A stretch of DNA of 64,000 nucleotides from Methylotenera sp. (GTDB taxonomy: Bacteria > Pseudomonadota > Gammaproteobacteria > Burkholderiales > Methylophilaceae): assembly GCA_021732405.1 (NCBI GenBank), contig JAKFVB010000021.1, positions 2,564 to 66,563 of the forward strand, read 5' to 3'. Shown here one piece after another: positions 28,910-37,044 of this stretch. How positions within the stretch are numbered: the first letter of the stretch is position 1; each line of letters begins with the position of its first letter. Made by a program: the position numbers and the translations under genes. The notes beneath the pieces are model-generated. The model was not told where the DNA came from. It searched no databases and was given only the letters and a program-made list of their open reading frames with translations.

Positions 28910-29725
28910 TTAATACCTAAAAATCATCAAAATTGCCGCCAATACGGCTAATAATGCAAAGCCACGCTGACTGATTTTTGTGGATACTTTTTGACTGAAC
29001 TGGCTGCCAATCAGCAAGCCAAGGACAGTACTTAACATAAAAGGAATGGCAATTTTCCATTGCAATGGTGCGGCTGAGTTATAGCTTGCAATACTGACAA
29101 TTGAAACGATACTCACCACCATTAAAGAAGTGGCCACTATGGTTTGCATATTAAAATTACTCACCTTACGTAAACTTGGCACAATCACAAACCCGCCACC
29201 AACGCCTAACAAGCCAGAAGCAAAGCCAGCAACGACGCCTGTGGCAATAAGCCGCCTTGTGCAAGCTGACGTCCAATATAGTCTGGATGTGACTTTGCTA
29301 ACCATGCACGGCATATCAGGTAAATTTTGTTGGCTGGTTTGCGCAATACTGTTTTGGTGCCACATATGCCAAGCCACATAAAGCATCACAACTGCAAAAA
29401 TTAGGCTGAGAATAGCGCTGGGAATATGCGATGCAACCCATACCCCCACTGGCGCAAACAGCACACCAAAGCTGGCAATGAGTATTGCCGTTCTGTAACG
29501 CACTGTGTTTTTATATAAGCCTTGAGCCGTGCCAAAGATAGCCGCCAACAATACCGCCAATAACGCTATGGGGGCTGCTTGATTAAAGCTTAAATTCAAG
29601 CCTAACATCAGTAGTGGAATCGCTAAAATTGAGCCACCAGCGCCAGTTAATGCCAGCACTAAGCCAATAAATAAGCCAATCGTAACACCAATTAAAGACC
29701 AATCCAGTGCGAATAGATTTTCCAT
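28910..29725 (-). CDS. TauE/SafE-family sulfite/organosulfur exporter
   Basis: 271-aa inner-membrane permease with about eight helices arranged as two repeats, each with the family GGG/GxGGG-type loop (ALTGAGGSILAIPLL near the N-terminus and GVGGGFVIVPSL in the second half). Family members export sulfite, sulfoacetate or related anions. It follows the sulfide:quinone oxidoreductase gene by 4 bp. Together with the persulfide dioxygenase it suggests removal of sulfite formed from sulfide. It is the last gene of the sulfide operon; the 123 bp beyond it hold the ccoN upstream region. Confidence 0.9.
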   Translation of the reverse strand: MENLFALDWSLIGVTIGLFIGLVLALTGAGGSILAIPLLMLGLNLSFNQAAPIALLAVLLAAIFGTAQGLYKNTVRYRTAILIASFGVLFAPVGVWVASHIPSAILSLIFAVVMLYVAWHMWHQNSIAQTSQQNLPDMPCMVSKVTSRLYWTSACTRRLIATGVVAGFASGLLGVGGGFVIVPSLRKVSNFNMQTIVATSLMVVSIVSIVSIASYNSAAPLQWKIAIPFMLSTVLGLLIGSQFSQKVSTKISQRGFALLAVLAAILMIFRY

Positions 29726-29729
29726 TAAC

Positions 29730-30965
29730 CTAATTTAACCCTTTGCAACGCGCAAGCCATTCACGGCCTTTTAGCATGCCATTCCAGTACAGCCATGGCA
29801 AGCCATACTTTTTGAGCAACCAAGCCAAGCGTCTTGGCTTGGTTGAATCCCACCAAAAGCTGGGCATTAATTTGCCACCGAAACCAAACTCTGCCAGTAT
29901 GATTTTGCCTTTTTCTACGGTTAACGGGCAAGAGCCGTAACCATCGTATTGCGTTGATAAACTTAATCCTGCGCGATGTGCTATTAAGTTTTCTGCCACA
30001 ACAACGGCTTGTTTACGCGCAGCTGCAGCCGTTTTGGCATTGGGGCTAGAGCAGCAATCGCCTAGGCTAAAAATATGCGGATAACGTATATGTTGCAAGG
30101 TGGCTTGATTCACTTCAAGCCAGCCATCATTATTGGCAAGTGGGCTGTGTTTTATAAAATCTGGCGCAGATTGTGGTGGTACAACATGTAGCATGTCAAA
30201 ATCTTTTGCAATGCGTGTAATTTCGCCTTGCGCGTCTTTTACTTCAAACCATGCCTTTTTGTTAGGACCGTCTACTTCTACCAATGTGCTGTTAAAACTT
30301 AATTGCGCGTTGTAACGTTTCACATATTGCATCAGTGGCGCGACGTATTCTTTAATCCCAAATAGCACTGCACCTGCATTATTAAATTCCACTTGAATTT
30401 GATTCAGCACACCTTGCTTTTCCCAATGCGAGCAAGATAAATACATTGCTTTTTGCGGAGCACCTGCGCATTTAATTGGCATTGTTGGTTGCGTAAATAG
30501 CGCTTTGCCGTTTTTTAGATTTTGCACTAATCGCCAAGTATAAGGCGCTAAATCAAAGCGATAATTTGAAGTGACACCATTCTTACCTAAAGTTTCTTGC
30601 AAACCTTTAATGGCGTGCCAATCAATTTTTAAGCCCGCCGCAACGATTAAGTATTGATATTCAATATCACCCAAACTATCGGTTTTAACGCGATTAAGTT
30701 CAGGCTCAAATTGCGCAGCTGCAGCTTGCAGCCAAGTCACCCCTTTGGGAATGCAAGCAGCCATATTGCGCGCAGTTTTGGCTATATTAAATTCGCCTGC
30801 ACCTACTAATGTCCAAGCAGGTTGATAATAATGCTGGGCTGCAGGCTCAATAATCGCAATATTTAATTGCTTGTTGCGTTTGATTAGGCTGGCTGCAACA
30901 GCGCATCCTGCCGCGCCGCCGCCAATAATCACTACATCGTATGAGTGAGATGCTAATTGCGTCAT
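29730..30965 (-). CDS. Sulfide:quinone oxidoreductase (SQOR-like, type II)
   Basis: FAD flavoprotein oxidising sulfide to persulfide with quinone as acceptor, peripherally bound to the inner membrane. The N-terminal FAD motif VVIIGGGAAGCAVAASL is followed by HYYQPAWTLVGAG, typical of the mitochondrial-type SQOR. The redox-active cysteines are C166 in PIKCAGAPQKAMY and C346 in YGSCPLTV, and a second FAD region is IFSLGDCCSSPNAKTAAAARKQA. Length 411 aa. It is in an operon with DUF442, TauE and the ArsR-type repressor. Confidence 0.94.
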   Translation of the reverse strand: MTQLASHSYDVVIIGGGAAGCAVAASLIKRNKQLNIAIIEPAAQHYYQPAWTLVGAGEFNIAKTARNMAACIPKGVTWLQAAAAQFEPELNRVKTDSLGDIEYQYLIVAAGLKIDWHAIKGLQETLGKNGVTSNYRFDLAPYTWRLVQNLKNGKALFTQPTMPIKCAGAPQKAMYLSCSHWEKQGVLNQIQVEFNNAGAVLFGIKEYVAPLMQYVKRYNAQLSFNSTLVEVDGPNKKAWFEVKDAQGEITRIAKDFDMLHVVPPQSAPDFIKHSPLANNDGWLEVNQATLQHIRYPHIFSLGDCCSSPNAKTAAAARKQAVVVAENLIAHRAGLSLSTQYDGYGSCPLTVEKGKIILAEFGFGGKLMPSFWWDSTKPRRLAWLLKKYGLPWLYWNGMLKGREWLARCKGLN

Positions 30966-30991
30966 ATTGTTCTTTATTGATAAGCACGCAT

Positions 30992-31435
30992 TTAAGCGTT
31001 TTTAGTTTTGAAAAAACGATATAAACGCGTGATTAAACATTTGCTTTGCAGCCATTGTTTAAACGCCTGAATCGGCGACTTAGGTGCTAGATTATTATCA
31101 CTTTGTGCTAATTTAAATAAGCTGCCAGCACGATTGCCTGTGCGGCAAAAGCCTAATGCTGGCTTGGCGGCGAGAGCAAATGCGCTACTAAAATCAACGA
31201 TTTGATTAGGTTGAATATTGTTTGGCACAACAGGAATGTAGAGATAAGCCAAACCCAACTTTTCGGCTGCTAATCTAATTTGGTCGCTAGAGGGTTGTTC
31301 TGCGCCACCTTCAAAATCGGGTCGATTATTAATAATCGTTTTAAAGCCAAGTTGTGCAATTTCGGCCACATCTTCTGGTTGAATCTGCGCCGTGGTACTA
31401 AATTCAGATGAGTGCTGAGTGATTTGAATAGACAT
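30992..31435 (-). CDS. DUF442 / beta-lactamase-hydrolase-like phosphatase-type domain protein
   Basis: 147-aa protein of the TIGR01244/DUF442 family: IQPEDVAEIAQLGFKTIINNRPDFEGGAEQPSS at the N-terminus, YIPVVPNNIQPNQIVDF in the middle, and an active-site-like loop GFCRTGNRAG similar to the rhodanese/Cdc25 cysteine loop. In other bacteria this domain is fused to, or encoded with, the ETHE1-like persulfide dioxygenase in BigR-type operons, so a sulfur-transfer role is more likely than dephosphorylation here (inference). The C-terminal tail of about 35 residues is basic. Confidence 0.88.
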   Translation of the reverse strand: MSIQITQHSSEFSTTAQIQPEDVAEIAQLGFKTIINNRPDFEGGAEQPSSDQIRLAAEKLGLAYLYIPVVPNNIQPNQIVDFSSAFALAAKPALGFCRTGNRAGSLFKLAQSDNNLAPKSPIQAFKQWLQSKCLITRLYRFFKTKNA

Positions 31436-31457
31436 GATAAATCCTTTATTACCTGTT

Positions 31458-31778
31458 TTATTTTTTGCAAATTTCTTGATGCAAAACTTGCATTACAGCC
31501 ATTGCTGATTGGCTAGAAATGCGATAAAAAATACTTTTGCCGTTTCTGCGTGTCGCCACTAATTCTGCCTCACGCAACACTGTGAGTTGTTGTGAAAGTG
31601 TGGGTTGGCGAATATCCAATATATTTTCTAATTCGCCCACTGATTTTTCGCCCTGTGATAACTGGCATAGCAACATTAATCTATCTGCATTCGCCATTAC
31701 TTTCATTAAGTTGCAGGCTTTGTCTGCTGAAGCGCGCAGTTCGTTAAAATCTATTTCATTCGCCAGTGTGCTATCCAT
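31458..31778 (-). CDS. ArsR-family persulfide-sensing repressor (SqrR/BigR type)
   Basis: Winged-helix repressor with the recognition helix DIRQPTLSQQLTVLREAELV and the beta-wing RRNGKSIFYRIS. The two key cysteines of the SqrR/BigR subgroup are present, C38 in LMLLCQLSQ and C104 in QEICKK. They are 66 residues apart, exactly the spacing of C41/C107 in SqrR; they would form a di- or tetrasulfide on persulfide exposure and release DNA. No metal-site ELCV motif of ArsR is seen. The track start is TTG at 31796; I prefer the ATG at 31778. Divergent from the persulfide dioxygenase across an AT-rich palindromic region and heading the sqr operon. Confidence 0.9.
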   Translation of the reverse strand: MDSTLANEIDFNELRASADKACNLMKVMANADRLMLLCQLSQGEKSVGELENILDIRQPTLSQQLTVLREAELVATRRNGKSIFYRISSQSAMAVMQVLHQEICKK

Positions 31779-31797
31779 TTTTTTATTGATTAACAAT

Positions 31798-31829
31798 TAA
31801 TATTTAAATATTATATAAAAATATATAAT
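31798..31829. promoter_or_regulatory. Palindromic operator region for the SqrR/BigR-type repressor
   Basis: Two overlapping palindromes lie in the 90-bp divergent intergenic region: TAATATTTAAATATTA (31798-31813, perfect) and ATTATATA-AAAA-TATATAAT (31810-31829, perfect 8-bp arms). The position between the divergent starts and the AT-rich dyad resemble known BigR boxes. Assignment is inferred. Confidence 0.6.
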
Positions 31830-31868
31830 ATAATTCAAACTAATTTTTAAAGTAATATGGAGAACGCC

Positions 31869-32570
31869 ATGTTTAAGCAGTTATTTGATTCAGAATCATC
31901 TACTTATACTTATTTTATTGTAGATGAAACGTCGCGAGAGGCTTTGTTGATTGACCCTGTTGCTAGTCAAATCAATATTTACATGGAATTGTTAGCATCA
32001 AGCAATGCGCAATTAAAATATGCGATTGAAACCCATGTGCATGCCGATCATATTACTGCCAGCGGGCAATTGCGCGAAAAATTGGCAGTGCAAACAGGCG
32101 TGAGTGCGCTGTGCGGAGCAGAAAGCGCCGACTTGCAATTGAAACATAACGATATTTTAATGCTGGGCGCGCAACAGATTAAAGTGATTGCCACGCCCGG
32201 ACACACCGCAGGCAGCGTTTCTTATGTGTGGAATGACCGTATTTTTACAGGCGATGCGCTATTAATTAACGGCTGTGGACGTACTGATTTTCAGGGTGGT
32301 GATGCAGGTGTTTTATATGACAGCATTACTCAAAAAATATTTAGCTTGCCAGATGAAACGCTGATTTATCCAGCACATGATTATCACGGTAAGCGCGTGA
32401 GTTGTGTGGGGCAAGAGAAAAGTATGAACACACGGCTTGCAAATCAAACTCGTGCGCAATTTATTGCGATGATGAATGCGCTAGATTTGCCTAAACCCAA
32501 AATGATTGATATGGCGGTGCCGCTTAATCGCAAATGTGGCATCACAGAAGAAACGATAAAACAGGGTTAA
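31869..32570 (+). CDS. ETHE1-like persulfide dioxygenase (metallo-beta-lactamase fold)
   Basis: Non-haem iron enzyme oxidising glutathione persulfide to sulfite. Metal-site motif ETHVHADHITAS (HxHxDH), then TPGHTAGSVSYV and the ETHE1 signature GDALLINGCGRTDFQGG, and a C-terminal PAHDYHG histidine. These mark it as a persulfide dioxygenase/Blh rather than a lactamase or glyoxalase II. The track start is 31857, but GGAG at 31859-31862 fits the ATG at 31869 (MFKQLFDS), which I prefer. It is divergent from and probably controlled by the SqrR/BigR-type gene. With SQOR and TauE it forms a sulfide to persulfide to sulfite to export route. Confidence 0.93.
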   Translation: MFKQLFDSESSTYTYFIVDETSREALLIDPVASQINIYMELLASSNAQLKYAIETHVHADHITASGQLREKLAVQTGVSALCGAESADLQLKHNDILMLGAQQIKVIATPGHTAGSVSYVWNDRIFTGDALLINGCGRTDFQGGDAGVLYDSITQKIFSLPDETLIYPAHDYHGKRVSCVGQEKSMNTRLANQTRAQFIAMMNALDLPKPKMIDMAVPLNRKCGITEETIKQG

Positions 32571-32580
32571 AATTTGCATC

Positions 32581-32629
32581 AAAAATAGGGTTAAGTTGCT
32601 GTGTTTAAGCAATACTTAACCCTATTTTT
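32581..32629. terminator. Bidirectional terminator between persulfide dioxygenase and pentapeptide gene
   Basis: Perfect 16-bp stem AAAAATAGGGTTAAGT / ACTTAACCCTATTTTT, with an inner TGCT/AGCA extension in the 17-nt loop, between convergent genes. It carries the GGGTTAAGT word in both arms. Confidence 0.9.
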
Positions 32630-32646
32630 ATACCGAAAATTTAAAT

Positions 32647-33705
32647 TTATTGTTTTAACTGCGCGTGCATCATGCAACTAGCAGCCAATTTTGCGCTGGC
32701 TGCATTCACAGGCTCATCGGCATCTGCAAGCGCTTCAGGCTGTGTAGAAACTGCAGCGCTTACTTTGCAATCGGTACATTTGCCTTTAACCGTATCAAAA
32801 CCTTTTACCGTATTTAAGCCTTTTACATCTTTAAAGTTTGCGTCATCCACATCAGCATCGGTTAAATTAGCGCCTGTTAAATCGGCACCCGTTAAATTGG
32901 CTTTAACTAAATCGGCACGATATAAATTAACACCGCGTAAATTCGCATTGCTTAAATCAGCAAAACTAAAGGCAGCAATATTTAAATCGGCATTCTCAAA
33001 ATTGGCGCCTGCAAAATTGCCGCCAATCGAATCAAATTTCATTTGTCCCATGGGCTGGTTGCCAACGTCTAAGCCAAATCTGCCTTTTTGAATATTGGCA
33101 CCACTCATATCTACTTTACCCAATGTGCCAATCATGCGTGCGTTGCTTAGGTTAGCGCCTTTAAAGTTAGTTTTATCAAAAATCGCTTGGAAAATAGTGG
33201 CGTTGCTTAAATCTGCATTGCTGAAATCGGCATTTTCTAAACGTGCTAAATTTAAATAAGCGCCTTGTAAATTTGCGCCCACCAGTTTGGCGCCTTTTAA
33301 CTCTGCGCCAAAAAAGCTGATATTTTGCATATTGCAATGGCTTAAATCTAAGCCGTTAAAAATTAAGTAACCCGCATCTTTATTACTTAAATCGCAGGTT
33401 TTACTATTAATTTGCTGCATAGCGCTGTCTTGGGTGATTTTTTCACGCTCAACTTCTTTATTTTTAGCATAAAATGCCTCGGCCTTTGCAATCATGCCAT
33501 CCTGATCAAATAAAAATGAATCGCGTGCACCCTCATTACTAAAGCAATAAGTTTTACCTTTATATAATTCATTAATGGCACAGTTGGTTTTATGTAGCGC
33601 ACCTTTAGATAAGCCATTGGTGCAGTGGTCGGCAAATTCGCCTGCTAATGCCATGTTTGCAAACAGTAATAACGAGCCTGTTAAAGCCCAATTCAAATTT
33701 TTCAT
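32647..33705 (-). CDS. Secreted pentapeptide-repeat protein
   Basis: 352 aa with a signal peptide (MKNLNWALTGSLLLFANMALA). A cysteine-containing N-terminal domain follows (about residues 22-110, FADHCTNGLSKGALHKTNC). The long right-handed pentapeptide-repeat region (about 115-305) has A(D/N)LXX units such as ANLQGAYLNLARLENADFSNADLSNA. The C-terminal tail contains CTDC and a late cysteine. The repeat helix is a protein-protein or surface scaffold; no catalytic motif is seen. Multiple cysteines and export suggest disulfide bonds in the periplasm. Divergent from the glycine-zipper gene over a region with a 15-bp tandem repeat. Function unknown. Confidence 0.88.
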   Translation of the reverse strand: MKNLNWALTGSLLLFANMALAGEFADHCTNGLSKGALHKTNCAINELYKGKTYCFSNEGARDSFLFDQDGMIAKAEAFYAKNKEVEREKITQDSAMQQINSKTCDLSNKDAGYLIFNGLDLSHCNMQNISFFGAELKGAKLVGANLQGAYLNLARLENADFSNADLSNATIFQAIFDKTNFKGANLSNARMIGTLGKVDMSGANIQKGRFGLDVGNQPMGQMKFDSIGGNFAGANFENADLNIAAFSFADLSNANLRGVNLYRADLVKANLTGADLTGANLTDADVDDANFKDVKGLNTVKGFDTVKGKCTDCKVSAAVSTQPEALADADEPVNAASAKLAASCMMHAQLKQ

Positions 33706-34038
33706 GTCTTAATCTCCAAAGTTACTCAAGTTTTATTAGTCTGCTTACATGCAGTTTAAAGTCAGTATAAGCAGATTACTTTTATCTACAGTGACTGTAG
33801 TTACATTGACAGTAGTTACATTGACTATAGTTACATTGACTATAGTTACATTGACTAAGCTTACATTGGTCGCCATTAAGTGAAATTGCTGACAAGTAAT
33901 TAAAAATGAGCAATCTACGTAAAATCATTAGTTACAAATTATTAACAAATGGCGGTCGGCAAACTTTAATTTAAGGCGTTTTAGTGATTATCTGCCAAGA
34001 TTAATCTTGAGCAGAGATGACCAAACAGGAGAATTAAA
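33706..34038. other. 333-bp intergenic region between divergent genes
   Basis: Separates the pentapeptide-repeat gene (minus strand) from the glycine-zipper gene (plus strand). It contains the 15-bp tandem repeat described separately and a CTACAG-TGA-CTGTAG dyad (33786-33800). AGGAG lies just before the ATG at 34039. No ORF, tRNA or convincing promoter pair was seen elsewhere in it. Confidence 0.6.
33792..33866 (+). repeat. 15-bp tandem repeat, five copies
   Basis: Units TGACTGTAGTTACAT, TGACAGTAGTTACAT, TGACTATAGTTACAT (twice) and TGACTAAGCTTACAT are exactly contiguous. Variation is confined to the middle of the unit while TGAC and TTACAT are constant. The 15-bp step is not a whole number of helical turns. 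Noncoding, between divergent promoters. Confidence 0.92.
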
Positions 34039-34647
34039 ATGCGTCAAACATTATTATTAGGTTTAATTGCGGCAACGATTTCAATGCCAACTTTGGCGGA
34101 TGATGATTATGAAGATCGCGGACGAGTGATTTCTGCAACCCCGCAATTTGAGCGCGTGAATAGTCCGCGTCAAGAATGTCGCACAGAATATGTACGTGAA
34201 AGCTATTACGAAGCGCCACAGCGCTCATTAGGTGGGGCCATTATTGGCGGCCTTACTGGTGGTTTAGTAGGCAGCCGATTTGGCGGCGGCAGTGGCCGTA
34301 TTGCAACAGCAGCAATTGGTGCTGGTGTAGGCGCAATTGTTGGTGACCGCATTGATAATAATCGCCAAGCTTATGGCCGTGAGCGTGTAGAAACCCGCCC
34401 AGTTGAGCGTTGTGTGCAAGTGGATAACTGGCAAAATGTACCAGCAGGTTATTTAGTGAATTACGAATATAACGGTCGCCAATATTCAACCGTGACCGAT
34501 AGAGACCCAGGCCAATTTGTGCCTGTGCAAGTAGCGGTTAGGTCTGGCGGTTATGTGACTAACGCAGGTTATCAATCTTATGATGACGATGATAGACGTG
34601 GTCGTGGCAACGGTCACCGCAAAAATAAAGACCGTAAATATTGGTAG
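34039..34647 (+). CDS. Glycine-zipper 2TM-domain envelope protein
   Basis: 202 aa. Signal peptide MRQTLLLGLIAATISMPTLA, then an acidic segment and the glycine-zipper hairpin GGAIIGGLTGGLVGSRFGGG...AAIGAGVGAIVGDRI (about residues 70-112) typical of the Rickettsia 17-kDa-antigen/YmgG-like family. A C-terminal domain rich in Tyr and Arg follows (VNYEYNGRQYSTVTDRDPG), with a basic tail (RRGRGNGHRKNKDRKYW). No lipobox cysteine at the cleavage site, so it is not an obvious lipoprotein. Probably associated with the outer membrane or periplasm. A strong AGGAG ribosome binding site precedes it; a terminator follows. Confidence 0.85.
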   Translation: MRQTLLLGLIAATISMPTLADDDYEDRGRVISATPQFERVNSPRQECRTEYVRESYYEAPQRSLGGAIIGGLTGGLVGSRFGGGSGRIATAAIGAGVGAIVGDRIDNNRQAYGRERVETRPVERCVQVDNWQNVPAGYLVNYEYNGRQYSTVTDRDPGQFVPVQVAVRSGGYVTNAGYQSYDDDDRRGRGNGHRKNKDRKYW

Positions 34648-34704
34648 GTTCGATTGATTAGCATGTTGAATGCATGCGCATCAAAGCTAATTCTACTTTA
34701 ATTT

Positions 34705-34741
34705 AAACCGCATCTTTAAATACTTAAGATGCGGTTTTTTT
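34705..34741 (+). terminator. Rho-independent terminator of the glycine-zipper gene
   Basis: Twelve-bp perfect stem AAACCGCATCTT / AAGATGCGGTTT with a 9-nt loop and a run of seven T. Confidence 0.92.
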
Positions 34742-34782
34742 GCTTTAAAACTTAACCGTTTAAATTGGTTAAGTTTTAAAGC
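34742..34782. repeat. Perfect 16-bp inverted repeat (second hairpin)
   Basis: GCTTTAAAACTTAACC / GGTTAAGTTTTAAAGC with a 9-nt AT-rich loop, immediately after the terminator. It lacks a T tract. It carries the GGTTAAGTT word in both orientations. Confidence 0.85.
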
Positions 34783-34816
34783 AAAGCCTTAAACTTAGGC
34801 CGAATAAAACAATGCG

Positions 34817-35329
34817 GTGTTAAAATGTGTTGATATGCTCGCCTTTTTTAAAAAAATATTTCAACCTAAATTGCCACATGCCGCGCTTGCATGGCAACAA
34901 GCGGGTAATGAATCAGGTAGCGCCTATTGGCTATATGCTGCGCCTGTACATTTGGTTTTGCAACGTGATAGTTTTAGTATGGCAGGGCCTGTGCCTTTGG
35001 CGTTAGATTTAGAAGAAGCAGAAGCTTTAACGCGCAGCCTAAACACCCATTTTGCGGCAGATGGCTTGCAATTTTTCTGGTATCAGCACCAATGGTTTTT
35101 GCGCCTACAGCAAAATCCCGATATTGAAACTGTTCATCCGCAAAAAGTAATTAATCAGAATATCAACCCATTTTTGCCCACAGGCAAAGGTGCCAGCGCT
35201 TGGGCGAGTTTTCAAAATGAGCTACAAATGTTGCTGTTTGAGCACCCCGTGAATATCGCGCGTGAAAAGAAGCGCCTGCCCATTGTGAATAGTATTTGGT
35301 GCTATGGTGGCGGTCAGCTTGAGCAATAA
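34817..35329 (+). CDS. Conserved hypothetical protein upstream of recJ
   Basis: 170 aa, no signal peptide. The C-terminal block FQNELQMLLFEHPVNIAREKKRLPIVNSIWCYGGG is strongly reminiscent of a betaproteobacterial family encoded upstream of recJ, sometimes labelled as a phosphoglycerate-mutase-like regulatory protein. I see no mutase catalytic motif and leave the function open. The track start is a GTG; an internal ATG at 34835 (MLAFFKKIFQP) is an equally likely start. It ends 14 bp before recJ, so the two are probably co-transcribed. Confidence 0.75.
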   Translation: MLKCVDMLAFFKKIFQPKLPHAALAWQQAGNESGSAYWLYAAPVHLVLQRDSFSMAGPVPLALDLEEAEALTRSLNTHFAADGLQFFWYQHQWFLRLQQNPDIETVHPQKVINQNINPFLPTGKGASAWASFQNELQMLLFEHPVNIAREKKRLPIVNSIWCYGGGQLEQ

Positions 35330-35343
35330 AACAAATAGGTATT

Positions 35344-37044
35344 ATGCAAATCAAATCACGCGCTTTTAATCAGACCACAGTTGATACGCTCATTACAGCG
35401 GGCGAAAACCCTTTACTGGCAAGGCTTTATGCCGCGCGTGGGGTTGAACATGCCAGCGAATTAGAAACAACATTAGCGCATATTATTCCGCCAGAACAAC
35501 TCACCAACAACGCGCAGATGGCGGTTTTATTGGCCGATGCGATGCTTGCCAATAAAAAAATACTGGTAATTGGCGATTACGATGCAGATGGCGCTACGGC
35601 AACCGCGGTTGCCGTGAAAGGCTTGCGTCTGTTTTCTCAAGTGTTGCATTCAAATAGCCAAATTGATTTTTTGGTGCCAAATCGCTTTGAATACGGCTAC
35701 GGTTTAACGCCTGAAATTGTGGCATTAGCCTCTACTTTAACGCCAGATATTCTGGTCACGGTTGATAACGGTATCGCCAGTTGCGATGGCGTATTGGCGG
35801 CTAATCAGCTAGGCATGCAGGTGCTGATTACTGACCACCATTTACCCGGTGACATTACGCCGCAAGCCGCTTGCATTGTGAATCCCAATCAGCATGGTTG
35901 TGGCTTTAAAAGCAAAAATTTGGCAGGTGTTGGCGTGATGTTTTATGTGTTATTGGCCCTGCGCGCCGAGTTGCGCAAGCGCGGAATTTTTGACAATCAG
36001 CCAGAACCAAATTTAAGTATTTTGTTGGATTTAGTGGCGCTAGGTACGGTAGCCGATTTGGTTAAATTAGATGCCAACAATCGCATTCTGGTAGAGCAAG
36101 GTTTACGCCGCATTCGGGCTGGTGCTTGCGCCGCAGGCATCACCGCTTTGTTGCAAATAGCAGGACGTGAACCCAGCAAAACATCGGCACAGGATTTAGG
36201 CTTTTACGTAGGGCCACGGCTAAATGCGGCTGGCAGATTAGATGATATGCGGCTAGGTATTGCCTGCCTGTTGGCTGAAGATGCAACAGACGCCATGCAA
36301 AAAGCACAAACCTTGCATGATCTGAATATGGAACGCCGCAATATTGAAGCCGATATGCAAGATAGCGCCTTGGCAATTTTAGAAAATATCGCCGTTAGTG
36401 TGCAATTTAGCATCAGCTTATTTAATGCCGATTGGCATCAAGGCGTGATTGGTATTCTGGCTTCGCGGCTTAAAGAGCGCTATCACCGCCCAGCGATTGT
36501 ATTTGCTGAAGGTGGCGATGGTTTATTAAAAGGCTCTGGCCGTTCGATTGCCAGTTTGCATTTACGTGACGCGCTGGATTTAGTCACCAAAATTCACCCT
36601 GATTTAATCGTTAAGTTTGGCGGTCATGCCATGGCAGCAGGCTTAACCATTAGACAAGCCGACTTTTTGGCGTTTGAAACCGCGTTTGAAGCAGTGGTGA
36701 AAAGCTTGATAACAGAAACCGATTTGCAAGCGGTGATGGAAACCGATGGTGGCTTGCAAAGCCATGAAATAAGCTTGCAAACGGCGCAGTTATTGGCAGA
36801 CAAAGTATGGGGGCAGGGCTTTAATCAACCTTTGTTTTTTGATAACTTTGCAGTCATTAACCAGCGAATTGTGGGTGAAAAGCATTTGAAGTTGATTTTA
36901 CAAAAAGACCAAAAACGCTTTGATGCTATTTATTTTAATCAGCGTGATTTTTTGCCCGACCAAATTTCTGCTACCTACGTGCTAGAAGCCAATGAATACA
37001 AGGGTTTGCAAACCGTACAATTACAGTTGAAATATGCGGCATAA
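35344..37044 (+). CDS. recJ: Single-stranded-DNA-specific exonuclease RecJ
   Basis: 5'-3' ssDNA exonuclease for recombination and mismatch repair. The DHH-family motifs are visible: GDYDADGATATA (motif I), VTVDNGIAS (motif II), LITDHHLPGD (DHH motif III) and the later LVALGTVADL. The DHHA1 domain has GRSIASLHLRDAL and KFGGHAMAAGLTI, followed by the OB-like C-terminal region. Length 566 aa is normal. The stop overlaps the tamA start by 11 bp, so recJ, tamA and tamB appear to be one transcription unit. Confidence 0.96.
   Translation: MQIKSRAFNQTTVDTLITAGENPLLARLYAARGVEHASELETTLAHIIPPEQLTNNAQMAVLLADAMLANKKILVIGDYDADGATATAVAVKGLRLFSQVLHSNSQIDFLVPNRFEYGYGLTPEIVALASTLTPDILVTVDNGIASCDGVLAANQLGMQVLITDHHLPGDITPQAACIVNPNQHGCGFKSKNLAGVGVMFYVLLALRAELRKRGIFDNQPEPNLSILLDLVALGTVADLVKLDANNRILVEQGLRRIRAGACAAGITALLQIAGREPSKTSAQDLGFYVGPRLNAAGRLDDMRLGIACLLAEDATDAMQKAQTLHDLNMERRNIEADMQDSALAILENIAVSVQFSISLFNADWHQGVIGILASRLKERYHRPAIVFAEGGDGLLKGSGRSIASLHLRDALDLVTKIHPDLIVKFGGHAMAAGLTIRQADFLAFETAFEAVVKSLITETDLQAVMETDGGLQSHEISLQTAQLLADKVWGQGFNQPLFFDNFAVINQRIVGEKHLKLILQKDQKRFDAIYFNQRDFLPDQISATYVLEANEYKGLQTVQLQLKYAA

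Noticed and set aside
32672-33091. 139-aa plus-strand ORF opposite the pentapeptide-repeat gene.
   Set aside because: Its KSAPVKLA-like periodicity is the complement of the AxLxx repeats; no start signals.
33792-33866. Tandem repeat considered as a CRISPR array.
   Set aside because: Units are 15 bp, contiguous and without spacers, and no cas genes are present.
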